Shown here: piece after piece, positions 8,861 through 15,977 of the stretch | Position numbering within the stretch: position 1 is the first letter of the stretch | Layout of the letters: the number at the start of each line of letters is the position of its first letter | Assembly (NCBI RefSeq): GCF_001424545.1 | Contig: NZ_LMQL01000005.1 | Coordinates: forward strand, 1-64,000 | From: Ramlibacter sp. Leaf400 | GTDB lineage: Bacteria; Pseudomonadota; Gammaproteobacteria; Burkholderiales; Burkholderiaceae_C | DNA length: 64,000 nucleotides | Direction of reading: 5' to 3' | The notes under the pieces: generated by a model | Told to the model about the DNA's origin: nothing | The model's database searches: none | Seen by the model: only the letters and a program-made list of their open reading frames with translations | Translations under genes and position numbers: made by a program

Positions 8861-9937
8861 CTAAGCCGACTCCGGATCGAAATCGACGCCGATCTCGAAC
8901 AAGCAGTCGCCGACCTCGACCCAAGCCGCCGCTCGCCTGCACAACACAGTGCCGGCGATAGAACCTGAGACGGTTTGCGGTGCCAACCAGGGTTTTTTGA
9001 GGTTGTAGACGGCTGCGAGCGGCTGGCCGGGGACCACGGCTTCGCCAAGCTCGACCAAGGGCTCCCAGACACCGTCTGAATCGCTATGGACCAGACTTGC
9101 TCCTGCAACCAGGGTCGCTGTGCGGGTCCCGCCACTGGACCGGCGCGCGGATGCGTCCTCAATCATCTCGAGGGCAAGCAGGCATCGCAAGGTGCCCTCG
9201 TGTGCGGCCTGGAGCGCCTTGCGCGCGACCCGTGCGCCACCCCCCGTCTCGGGATTGATGTAGACGACACCCTTGCGTTCACAAGCGGCCGACATGGTTC
9301 GCGGCTCCGCCTTCGCGGGACGAAACAGCACACCAAATTCGGCATCAAAGGCCCGTACCATTTCCAGCGTCTTGTGCCGGATCTGGAGATTCGCGGACAG
9401 CCGCGCCCTGACGCAAGGGAGGTATTCCAGCGAACTGCCCCCCGAATGCAGGTCGATAACGTAGTCGCAGGTCGGCAGAAGCACTTCCTCGATGTAGTGG
9501 GCAATCATCTGTGTCGGCGTGCCGTTCGCGTCCCCGGGGAACGCTCTGTTCAGATTGACGTTGTCTACCGGCGAAAGCCGGTTGTTGGCCACGGCCGCAG
9601 GCAGATTGGTCGATGGCAGCACGATCAGCGTGCCAGCCACGTCCTTCGACTCGAAAGCCCGCACCATCTTGGCCAGTGCGATCTGCCCTTCGTACTCGTC
9701 GCCGTGTACTCCACCCAGCAGGAGCACGGTGGGGCCTGGAGCGGCGCCCCGGATCACAGTCAACGGGAGCGGTATCCAGCCGTACGCCGACGCGTGAGAG
9801 GAATACGGCACGCGCAGGTATCCGGTCTGCTTCCCAACGTTATCGAAACGTATCGATGTTTCAATTTTGGTCACGCTCACACCCGTCGCTCCAGCTGTTT
9901 CAGATCGAAGATCGTCAATGTAGCGCTTGTCGGACAC
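8861..9937 (-). CDS. Succinylglutamate desuccinylase/aspartoacylase-family amidohydrolase, DoeB-like
   Basis: 358-residue zinc carboxypeptidase-fold deacylase. Zinc ligands are visible as H78 and E81 in GGVHGDEYEG and H164 in IDLHSGGSS, with the family segment NLNRAFPG between them; a C-terminal beta-rich lid domain (residues ~265-350) follows. The family removes N-acyl groups from amino acids such as N-acetylaspartate, N-succinylglutamate or N-acetyl-diaminobutyrate. The AsnC gene downstream makes a DoeB-like role plausible but unproven. The gene diverges from the first arsR gene across 114 bp. Codon use is less GC-extreme than in flanking genes, consistent with acquisition. Confidence 0.85.
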   Translation of the reverse strand: MSDKRYIDDLRSETAGATGVSVTKIETSIRFDNVGKQTGYLRVPYSSHASAYGWIPLPLTVIRGAAPGPTVLLLGGVHGDEYEGQIALAKMVRAFESKDVAGTLIVLPSTNLPAAVANNRLSPVDNVNLNRAFPGDANGTPTQMIAHYIEEVLLPTCDYVIDLHSGGSSLEYLPCVRARLSANLQIRHKTLEMVRAFDAEFGVLFRPAKAEPRTMSAACERKGVVYINPETGGGARVARKALQAAHEGTLRCLLALEMIEDASARRSSGGTRTATLVAGASLVHSDSDGVWEPLVELGEAVVPGQPLAAVYNLKKPWLAPQTVSGSIAGTVLCRRAAAWVEVGDCLFEIGVDFDPESA

Positions 9938-9996
9938 GCTTCGCTGGGCAGATTATGCTGGTAGAAACCCCTGGTTTGTTGTTTCGCGATCTGGCG

Positions 9997-10045
9997 TTGA
10001 CACATCGATCAAGATGATGGTGAAATACGATGAATCGATATTGAT
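9997..10045 (+). promoter_or_regulatory. Possible promoter and ArsR-type operator before arsR1
   Basis: A consensus -35 TTGACA lies at 9997-10002, with only a weak -10 (TGAAAT at 10021-10026, 18-bp spacer). An imperfect dyad ATCGATATTGAT at 10034-10045 ends seven bases before the regulator ATG. The short ATCGAT-rich dyad resembles ArsR/SmtB sites. The region also serves the divergent deacylase gene. Confidence 0.35.
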
Positions 10046-10051
10046 AGAAGT

Positions 10052-10465
10052 ATGGCCAGCGATCTCACCGTTGATGAACAACTGAAGGCCCTGGGGGACT
10101 CGGTCCGCATGCGCATCGTCCGCTTGCTTTCGATGCCGCTGCGTTCCCGCTCGGCCGCCGAGGAGACAGGCGGCTTCTGTGCCTGCGACATCGAGTCCGT
10201 CATTGGCATCGGGCAGTCCACCGTCAGTCACCACATGAAGCTGCTGCAGCAGTGCGACCTGGTGCACTCCGAAAAGAAGGGCCGCTGGGTGTACTACCGC
10301 ATCAATCCCGCGGCTTTCGCCAGTCTTTCGCAGGCGCTCGCCCGCTTCGCCGGGGACCAGGCCGCCGCGGGGTCTTGCTGCGACAGCACGGAGGGGGGTG
10401 CCGGCGACGGCTCGCCCTCGAAGAGCTCGCGCTTGCGAGTTATCGCCAAGAACAAGTCCTCCTGA
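10052..10465 (+). CDS. ArsR-family regulator with CxC and C-terminal CC (arsR1)
   Basis: 137-residue winged-helix repressor. The recognition region reads CACDIESVIGIGQSTVSHHM, followed by the wing KKGRWVYYRINP. C43 and C45 align with the first two cysteines of the classic CVCDLC arsenite site, but the third position is not Cys; C68 and a C109-C110 pair in a flexible tail could supply other thiol ligands. The gene is followed almost directly by a methionine-gamma-lyase-like enzyme and a Bug receptor and is the likely regulator of that unit. Ligand could be As(III) or a reactive sulfur species; the sequence does not decide. Confidence 0.88.
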   Translation: MASDLTVDEQLKALGDSVRMRIVRLLSMPLRSRSAAEETGGFCACDIESVIGIGQSTVSHHMKLLQQCDLVHSEKKGRWVYYRINPAAFASLSQALARFAGDQAAAGSCCDSTEGGAGDGSPSKSSRLRVIAKNKSS

Positions 10466-10480
10466 ATGAAGGTCCCAAGC

Positions 10481-11665
10481 ATGAACCCTTCCACGTCCCA
10501 AGCATTCGAGACTACCGTTGTGCACGCGGGTGAAGATCCCGAACGGCACATGGGATCGCTATCCACCCCGATCTATCAGACCGCACTGCACGTCTTTCCC
10601 AATGCAGAGGACGGCCACCTGATCCATGAAGGCCACAAGCCTGGCTACTTCTACGGCCGCATGGGCAACCCAACCCAGGCAGCACTCGAACAGGCGATGT
10701 GCGAGGTCGAAGGAGGCGAAGCCGCTTTGGCTCTGGCTTCCGGAATGGCCGCGATCAGCAACGCCATCCTTTCGATCGTCGAGCCCGGCGATCACATCGT
10801 GGCTCCGGCTTCCCTCTATGCGACCACCGGGGCGTTGTTGGACGGCCTGCTGCCAAAGCTCGGCGTCAAGGTGAGTTATGTCGACGCCACCCACGCGGCC
10901 AACTACCAGGAAGCAGTGACACCGAAGACCAAGCTCTTCTACCTTGAGTCTCCTGCCAATCCGACGATGAAGATGGTGGATATCGAGGCGGTCGTTTCCG
11001 TTGCCCGATCGAAGTCCATCACCACGGTGATGGACAACACGTTCGCGACGCCCTACAACCAGCGCCCGCTGGACCTGGGCGTCGACGTCGTCGTCCACAG
11101 TGCGACGAAGTACTTGGGCGGCCACGGCGACTTGACTGCAGGCGTGATCGTGGGCAGGAAGGACGTCGTCGATCGCGCCCACTGGCAGACGAACAAGGTC
11201 CTGGGCGGGGTCATCGCCCCATGGACGGCCTGGCTCGTCATCCGCGGCCTCCGAACCCTGGCCCTGCGGATGGAGCGGCACAACTCCAACGCGCTCAAGC
11301 TCGCGCGGTTTCTGGCGAACCATCCGAAGGTGCGCGAGGTCCATTACCCAGGGCTTGAGACCCATCCCCAGCACGTCCTCGCACGTCGGCAGATGAAGGG
11401 GTTCGGGGGCATGCTCTCCTTCGACGTGGGCGGGGTCGACGAAGGGCGCCGCCTGGTGGACAACGTGAAGCTTTGCTCGTTGGCGGTCTCGCTGGGCGAC
11501 GTGTCCACCCTCATCCAGCACTCGGCCTCCATGACGCACGCCATCGTCCCGAGGGAACGGCGGCTTGCCGTCGGCATCACCGACGGGCTGCTTCGCCTCA
11601 GCGTGGGCATCGAGGATCCAGACGACCTTGTCGCGGACCTGCGGCAGGCGCTCCAGCACGTCTGA
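10481..11665 (+). CDS. PLP-dependent trans-sulfuration enzyme, methionine gamma-lyase-like
   Basis: 394-residue Cys/Met-metabolism PLP enzyme. Motifs: YGRMGNPTQAALE, ASGMAAISNAIL, VMDNTFATPYNQRPLDLG, the PLP lysine in HSATKYLGGHGD (about K210) and the tail SLGDVSTLIQHSASMTHA. Overall it reads closest to methionine gamma-lyase, which makes methanethiol, ammonia and 2-oxobutyrate from methionine. The residue matching the reactive Cys of characterised MGLs (LYGC) is Thr here (LYAT), so specificity may differ; cystathionine gamma-lyase is the main alternative. The start at 10481 is favoured over 10466 because GAAGG lies eight bases before it. It follows arsR1 and precedes a Bug receptor. Confidence 0.85.
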   Translation: MNPSTSQAFETTVVHAGEDPERHMGSLSTPIYQTALHVFPNAEDGHLIHEGHKPGYFYGRMGNPTQAALEQAMCEVEGGEAALALASGMAAISNAILSIVEPGDHIVAPASLYATTGALLDGLLPKLGVKVSYVDATHAANYQEAVTPKTKLFYLESPANPTMKMVDIEAVVSVARSKSITTVMDNTFATPYNQRPLDLGVDVVVHSATKYLGGHGDLTAGVIVGRKDVVDRAHWQTNKVLGGVIAPWTAWLVIRGLRTLALRMERHNSNALKLARFLANHPKVREVHYPGLETHPQHVLARRQMKGFGGMLSFDVGGVDEGRRLVDNVKLCSLAVSLGDVSTLIQHSASMTHAIVPRERRLAVGITDGLLRLSVGIEDPDDLVADLRQALQHV

Positions 11666-11702
11666 CGCGAAGCAAGGCATAGAAAACTACCAGGAGACAA
11701 GA

Positions 11703-12683
11703 ATGGATCGCAAGCAGTTCATCAAAGCTGGCCTGGCTTTTTCGCTCACTGGCCTCGTGCCGTTCGCGTCTCGCGCGCAGGCCCGCTGGCCTCAGAGTCC
11801 GGTGAAGCTTGTTGTTCCGTTCGCCGCCGGAGGGACCACGGACGCCGTAGCCCGCCTCGTCGGAGCCCGTCTGGGCGAACTCCTGAGCCAGCCCGTTGTC
11901 ATTGACAACCGGGCGGGGGCGGGAGGCGCCATCGGAGCAGATGCCGTCGCAAAGGCTCCGAAGGACGGGTACACGCTGGGTATCGCGACGGTCTCTACCC
12001 ACGCCATTGCGCCTGCCATTGCCAAGGCACTGCCATACAGGGCGGATCAGGACTTTTCCCCTATCGGGCTGATCGCCACCACGCCTATTGCCATCTTCGT
12101 CCACCCGTCTCTTGGTGCCACCAACCTCGCGGACCTTCGCCGGATCCTGAAGGAGAAGCCCGGCCAGTACAACTTCGGCTCTCCCGGGAATGGATCGCTG
12201 GGACATCTCGCAGGTGTCTGGTTCAACCAGTTGATGGGCACCGAGCTGAAGCACGTGCCTTACCGCAGCAGCACGCCTGCCTTGCAGGACCTGCTGGCGG
12301 GGCGTGTGCATGTCATGTTCGAGAACATCCCGACGCCGTTGCCGCACGTTCGTGCCGGCTCCTTGCGGGCGGTGGCGGTCATGGCGCCGGAGCGTGTCGC
12401 AGTCCTGCCGGATGTTCCGACGACGGCTGAGGCGGGCGCCTCTGAGTTCCAGGCACTGACCTGGACGATGCTGATGGCCCCGGCCGGAAGCCCAGCAGAA
12501 GTCGTCACCGCGGCCAACCAGGCGTTGAACCAGGCCCTCAAGGATGAAAAGCTGCGAACGAAGCTGGCCGAAGTCAGCGTGGATGCACGCGGTGGAACTG
12601 CGGAGCAGGCGGCGACGTACCTCAGGGCCGAGATCTCGAAATGGGGCGGGCTGGCGAAGAAGTCTGGCGCCGTGTTTGACTAA
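11703..12683 (+). CDS. Bug/TctC-family periplasmic receptor
   Basis: 326-residue receptor with a signal peptide (MDRKQFIKAGLAFSLTG, cleavage probably after SRA near residue 24) and family motifs VKLVVPFAAGGTTDAVAR, VVIDNRAGAGGAIG, YNFGSPGNGSLGHLAG and LPDVPTTAEAG. AGGAGA lies seven bases before the ATG. It starts 37 bp after the lyase gene, so it is probably in the arsR1 operon, and a hairpin closes that unit behind it. The ligand is unknown; a sulfur-containing or keto acid related to the lyase reaction is the contextual guess. No TctA/TctB genes are nearby. Confidence 0.87.
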   Translation: MDRKQFIKAGLAFSLTGLVPFASRAQARWPQSPVKLVVPFAAGGTTDAVARLVGARLGELLSQPVVIDNRAGAGGAIGADAVAKAPKDGYTLGIATVSTHAIAPAIAKALPYRADQDFSPIGLIATTPIAIFVHPSLGATNLADLRRILKEKPGQYNFGSPGNGSLGHLAGVWFNQLMGTELKHVPYRSSTPALQDLLAGRVHVMFENIPTPLPHVRAGSLRAVAVMAPERVAVLPDVPTTAEAGASEFQALTWTMLMAPAGSPAEVVTAANQALNQALKDEKLRTKLAEVSVDARGGTAEQAATYLRAEISKWGGLAKKSGAVFD

Positions 12684-12689
12684 CCGACT

Positions 12690-12720
12690 CAATGCCCCGC
12701 TGCGCGCATCGGGGGCATTG
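12690..12720 (+). terminator. Hairpin after the arsR1-lyase-Bug unit
   Basis: CAATGCCCC and GGGGCATTG form a perfect 9-bp stem with a 13-base loop, starting seven bases after the receptor stop codon. A T-tract is lacking, but the position fits a transcription end separating this unit from the arsenic operon. Confidence 0.5.
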
Positions 12721-12773
12721 ACCGCCGGCGGTACACGAACCTCGGGCTAAACCCTTTTATTTCGATGTTTCTG

Positions 12774-12790
12774 GAATAATGGGATTATTC
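12774..12790 (+). promoter_or_regulatory. Operator-like palindrome before the ars operon
   Basis: GAATAAT-GGG-ATTATTC is a perfect 7-3-7 inverted repeat ending four bases before the arsR2 ATG. AT-rich DNA around it (CCCTTTTATTTCGATG) stands out against the GC-rich surroundings and probably holds the promoter. An ArsR dimer binding here would block transcription of arsR2-arsI-aqpS-arsC. Confidence 0.6.
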
Positions 12791-12794
12791 AACC

Positions 12795-13121
12795 ATGACT
12801 GAATCCGATGTCGTCAAGGCTCTGGCTGCCTTAGCGCAGCCCGTGCGCCTCCAGGTGTTTCGTGCTCTTGTGATCGCGGGTCAGCAAGGCATGACCCCCT
12901 CCACCATGGCCGAAGGGCTCGCAATGCCGCCGAGCTCGCTCTCGTTCCACCTGAAGGAACTCATGAATGCCGGACTCGTGACCCAGGAGCGCGCCAGCCG
13001 GAACCTGATCTACCGAGCAGCTTTCGACCAGATGAATTCTCTGCTTGGCTACCTCACCGACAACTGCTGCCAAGGCGCCGAGTGCGCAGTCGAAGCCGCG
13101 GCCGCGGATTGCCGTTGCTGA
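12795..13121 (+). CDS. arsR: Arsenical resistance repressor ArsR (arsR2)
   Basis: 108-residue winged-helix repressor (LAALAQPVRLQVFRALV; SSLSFHLKELMNAGLV as recognition helix). It lacks the CVCDLC site and instead carries cysteines near the C-terminus: C91-C92, C97, C106 and C108. That arrangement resembles the group of ArsR proteins, such as the Acidithiobacillus one, that bind As(III) through a C-terminal Cys-Cys...Cys set. It heads an operon with arsI, an aquaglyceroporin and arsC, so arsenite or trivalent organoarsenicals are the likely inducers. The palindrome just upstream is the probable operator. Confidence 0.92.
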   Translation: MTESDVVKALAALAQPVRLQVFRALVIAGQQGMTPSTMAEGLAMPPSSLSFHLKELMNAGLVTQERASRNLIYRAAFDQMNSLLGYLTDNCCQGAECAVEAAAADCRC

Positions 13122-13144
13122 TCCCTTTTCTCAAGGAGCTGACC

Positions 13145-13618
13145 ATGCGATTCCATGTCCATACCCACGTCGAGGACCTGCAGGCGAGCATCGCTTTCTA
13201 CTCGAAGATGTTCGGCACGCAGCCCCTGCGCGTAGAAGGCGACTACGCCAAATGGCACCTCGAGAACCCAAGGCTCAATTTCGCCATTTCCACCCGGGGC
13301 AGCAAGGCTGGCATCGACCATCTGGGCTTCCAGGCTGATACGCCGGAGGAACTGGCGCAGCTCAAGGCGCGCGCCGAGGCTGCCGACGGGGCTCTCCTCG
13401 ACGAGGGCGCAACCACCTGCTGCTACGCACGCAGCGAAAAGCACTGGGTCACCGACCCCCAGGGCATCGCCTGGGAGCATTTCCAGACACTGGGTGACAT
13501 CCCCGTGTTCAGCGAGTCTCAGAAGGCGGCCGCATCGCTGGCCGCCCCCACTGCTTGCTGCCCTCCCCGTGGCAAACCGCTGGGTATTCCGGTCAAGGCC
13601 GGGTCTTCGTGCTGCTAG
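13145..13618 (+). CDS. arsI: ArsI-type C-As lyase (CadI/ArsI family, VOC fold)
   Basis: 157-residue type-I extradiol-like dioxygenase. ArsI splits the carbon-arsenic bond of trivalent methyl- and aryl-arsenicals, giving arsenite. The vicinal thiols that hold the organoarsenical are present in TTCCYARSEKHWVTDP (C92-C93), and probable Fe(II) ligands are an N-terminal His (residues 4-8), H59 in IDHLGFQ and E111 in AWEHF. CadI itself shares the fold, so a purely metal-induced protein is the alternative, but operon context with arsR and arsC favours ArsI. The C-terminus adds CC pairs (CCPPRG and a terminal SCC) that may bind further As(III). AAGGAG lies about eight bases before the ATG. Confidence 0.88.
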   Translation: MRFHVHTHVEDLQASIAFYSKMFGTQPLRVEGDYAKWHLENPRLNFAISTRGSKAGIDHLGFQADTPEELAQLKARAEAADGALLDEGATTCCYARSEKHWVTDPQGIAWEHFQTLGDIPVFSESQKAAASLAAPTACCPPRGKPLGIPVKAGSSCC

Positions 13619-13706
13619 GAGCGCCCATGGCCCAATCCGTTCATGGTGCTCCTTCTTTGCACCGGCAACTCTGCGCCGGCACTGACCGCAATCTCCAAGA
13701 CCTGAC

Positions 13707-14387
13707 ATGAGCATCCCACAGAAGCTGTTCTCCGAGTTCCTGGGCACGGCGCTGCTCTTGGCCATCGTCATCGGCTCCGGGATCATGGGTGAGCGCCTGG
13801 CCGGCGCCAACGAGGCGATCGCCCTGGTCGTGAACACGCTGTCCACCATTGGCGGTCTGTACATCCTGATCGAGGTTTTTGGCCCCATCAGTGGTGCCCA
13901 CTTCAATCCGGTCGTCTCCGCAGTCATGGCGTACAGGGGCCTGCTGCCTCGTGCTTCGCTCCCGGCCTACGTCGTCGCGCAACTTGCCGGCGCCGTGGTG
14001 GGGGCGTGGATTGCCCATGCGATGTTCGACGTGAGCATCCTGCAGCTCTCCATGAAGGTTCGCAGCGGTACCGGTCAGTGGTTCGCGGAGGTTGTGGCCA
14101 CCGCGGGCCTGCTCCTGGTCATCCTGCGCGCACCGGCAGCACGCGTGGCTGCAATGGTGGCGGCCTACATCGGCAGCGCGTACTTCTTCACCGCGTCAAC
14201 CTCGTTCGCCAATCCGGCGGCCGCCGTCGGGCGGATGTTCACGGAGAGCTTCGCCGGAATCGCACCGGCGAGCGTTCCTGGCTTCGTTGGCGCGCAACTC
14301 GTGGGTGCTGCTCTGGCGGTCGCCATCTCCAGCGTCTTCGCCGGCGCGCCGGTCGCAACCGAAATCGAGCCAAAACCAAATGTCTGA
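13707..14387 (+). CDS. aqpS: MIP-family channel, AqpS-like arsenite channel
   Basis: 226-residue membrane protein with six predicted transmembrane segments and the two pore half-helix motifs, N67-P-V in GAHFNPVVS and N169-P-A in SFANPAAAVGR. Aquaglyceroporins in ars operons conduct As(OH)3; in rhizobial operons AqpS replaces an arsenite pump, so arsenate reduced by ArsC leaves down its gradient. No arsB or acr3 gene is present here, so this channel is the only visible exit for arsenite. Its stop overlaps the arsC start by 8 bp. Confidence 0.9.
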   Translation: MSIPQKLFSEFLGTALLLAIVIGSGIMGERLAGANEAIALVVNTLSTIGGLYILIEVFGPISGAHFNPVVSAVMAYRGLLPRASLPAYVVAQLAGAVVGAWIAHAMFDVSILQLSMKVRSGTGQWFAEVVATAGLLLVILRAPAARVAAMVAAYIGSAYFFTASTSFANPAAAVGRMFTESFAGIAPASVPGFVGAQLVGAALAVAISSVFAGAPVATEIEPKPNV

Positions 14388-14802
14388 CGTCACCATCTTC
14401 CACAACCCGGACTGCGGAACGAGTCGCAACACATTGGCGCTCATCCGGCATGCCGGCCTTGAGCCCCTTGTCGTCGAGTACCTGAAAACGCCGCCCTCCA
14501 AGGAGCAGGTTCGCCAGCTCCTGGCGGAAATGAAGATGCCGCTGCGGCAGCTTCTGCGTGAGAAAGGAACCCCGTACGCAGAGCTTGGCCTGGCGGACCC
14601 GAAGTGGGCCGACGAGCAGCTGCTGGACTTCATCCAGCAGCATCCCCTCCTGATGAATCGCCCCGTTGTACGCACCTCCCTGGGGACCAAGCTATGCCGG
14701 CCCTCCGAGGCCGTGCTTGAGCTACTTCCTGTCGGCAAGCTCACGCCGTTTAGGAAGGAGGACGGTGAACTGGTTGTCGACGACGGAGTGCGCCGTGCTT
14801 GA
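14380..14802 (+). CDS. arsC: Arsenate reductase ArsC (glutaredoxin-dependent class)
   Basis: Reduces arsenate to arsenite with glutathione and glutaredoxin. The 140-residue protein has the nucleophile C12 in NPDCGTSRN, and arginines R60, R94 and R107 fall at exactly the numbers known for the E. coli plasmid enzyme. It overlaps aqpS and is the last gene of the ars operon; the DNA behind it is degraded. The product arsenite is expected to leave through the neighbouring channel. Confidence 0.95.
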   Translation: MSDVTIFHNPDCGTSRNTLALIRHAGLEPLVVEYLKTPPSKEQVRQLLAEMKMPLRQLLREKGTPYAELGLADPKWADEQLLDFIQQHPLLMNRPVVRTSLGTKLCRPSEAVLELLPVGKLTPFRKEDGELVVDDGVRRA

Positions 14803-14807
14803 ACCGG

Positions 14808-14890
14808 CAGCGAACTCGAGACCTCCGCGATCTCGGACGTGCTGGACGGCCTCGGCTTTCCGGGCCAGGTCCTGTCCGAACACCGTGGTC
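14808..14890 (+). pseudogene. Possible N-terminal remnant of an RraA-like gene
   Basis: Right behind arsC one frame reads TSAISDVLDGLGFPGQVL, which resembles the N-terminus of RraA-like (HMG aldolase-type) proteins, where a TxxxSDALDxLG segment is typical. The similarity stops at about 14890 and the frame continues as low-complexity sequence. No start codon or ribosome site precedes it. It is best read as gene debris at the edge of an acquired segment. Confidence 0.35.
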
Positions 14891-15037
14891 ATGCAGGCGA
14901 CGATCGTGCTTGCCGGCATGGAACGGGCCATCACTCAGACCATGGCGGACGGCCGGACGCGCATCGAGGCGATGCGCGCGCACAACCGCCTTGCGCACCT
15001 GGCGGCCTTGCGCGCTTCGCTGGAGCCTGGCAAGTGA
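14891..15037 (+). CDS. Short hypothetical frame, possible gene fragment
   Basis: Forty-eight codons starting MQATIVLAGMERAITQTM and ending with a helical, Arg/Ala-rich tail. Amino-acid composition looks protein-like, but no ribosome-binding site is evident and the start is arbitrary. It may be the tail of a decayed gene continuing from the preceding remnant in another frame. Function unknown. Confidence 0.25.
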   Translation: MQATIVLAGMERAITQTMADGRTRIEAMRAHNRLAHLAALRASLEPGK

Positions 15038-15160
15038 TCGGCGCGCCGCAAGGGCATCCTGCTTGAAACTCCTTCCCCGCGAATAGGCGGCCGTGGCGAC
15101 TTCTCGGTAGCTCTCTCACCTCCTGCAAAAGGCGCTATGCGGTGGAGCTGGTCCAGTCCT

Positions 15161-15388
15161 TCAGGCCGGCTCCGGCGGCACCAGCGTCACCGGCGTGCTC
15201 GCGGCCAGCTCCCGCAGGGCGAGCCAGGTCTCGGACGACACCAGCAGCTCGGTCTGCTCCACGGGGTGGACCAGGCGGCCCTCGTCGCGCGTGGCATACC
15301 AGCCGGCCGCGAACAGGCCGCGGGCCTCGGAACTCAGATGTTCCGGGCCCGGCCGGGCGTCGGGGGGGAGTTGCCAGCGTGCGTCCAT
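15161..15388 (-). CDS. Small hypothetical protein
   Basis: A 75-residue frame beginning MDARWQLPPDARPGPEHLS and containing the balanced segment GLFAAGWYATRDEGRLVHP and a terminal LVSSETWLALRELAAS stretch. The mix of aromatic, acidic and aliphatic residues looks like a real small soluble protein. No clear Shine-Dalgarno sequence precedes the ATG. No family recognised; it stands alone between the ars segment and the next hypothetical gene. Confidence 0.5.
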   Translation of the reverse strand: MDARWQLPPDARPGPEHLSSEARGLFAAGWYATRDEGRLVHPVEQTELLVSSETWLALRELAASTPVTLVPPEPA

Positions 15389-15619
15389 GGCGTGGAACTT
15401 AGCGGGGAACCGCTGGCTTGCTGCCGGTGACGAGGCACAAGCGTTGTCGGCGCGCTCCCACGTCAGACACGCGCTGCGCGCGGACGCGGAATGGTCGGAT
15501 TTCCCACTGATGCACCCGCTGAGCTGCACTTCTTGCGCTTGCATACCCCTGGACCATTTCGCGCTGGACATCATGGGTGCTCGCCGCCCGGAGTCATGAG
15601 GCGGCTGTTTCGAGGAACC

Positions 15620-15967
15620 ATGTCGAGCCTGCTTCACCCGCCCCTCCCCGAACTCGCGTCCCTGCTCGACGATTACGCGAGCGATTTCGAGTGGTACAGC
15701 TTCTGCCTGGTGTGCGGCCATTCGCCGCCGCGTGGGCAGGACCGATTGCAGTCGCTCTACCAGTCCCAGGCCCGCTGGCGGGGCAGCCGCATGCAGGAGC
15801 TCTATCCCCTGGTGTGCGCGCACTGGGACGTGGTGAACCTGGCGCACGACCTGTCGCAGACGCGCAACCAGCTGGAGCGGCGGCCGCTCGAAGGCCTGCT
15901 GCGCCGGGCCCAGGCCCACCACCGCCTGCAGGTTCAGGCCTTGCGGGCCCTGTGGGAAGCGGCCTGA
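15620..15967 (+). CDS. Hypothetical protein
   Basis: 115 residues with acidic and aromatic character at the N-terminus (LASLLDDYASDFEWYSFCLV), a CLVCGH motif, and helical Arg/Gln-rich segments in the second half, consistent with a small helical cytosolic protein. The start could also be an in-frame ATG at 15596; GAGGA lies only three bases before the chosen ATG. It ends 10 bp before the convergent DsbA-family gene. No family recognised. Confidence 0.55.
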   Translation: MSSLLHPPLPELASLLDDYASDFEWYSFCLVCGHSPPRGQDRLQSLYQSQARWRGSRMQELYPLVCAHWDVVNLAHDLSQTRNQLERRPLEGLLRRAQAHHRLQVQALRALWEAA

Positions 15968-15977
15968 AGGCGCGACG

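Noticed and set aside
9838-9860. ATCGA...TCGAT dyad as a second ArsR1 operator
   Set aside because: It lies within the coding region of the amidohydrolase, about 200 bp from the regulator start, and may be chance.
14799-15086. Alternative short open frames behind arsC as intact genes
   Set aside because: Three overlapping frames, no ribosome sites, only fragmentary family similarity; treated as debris.
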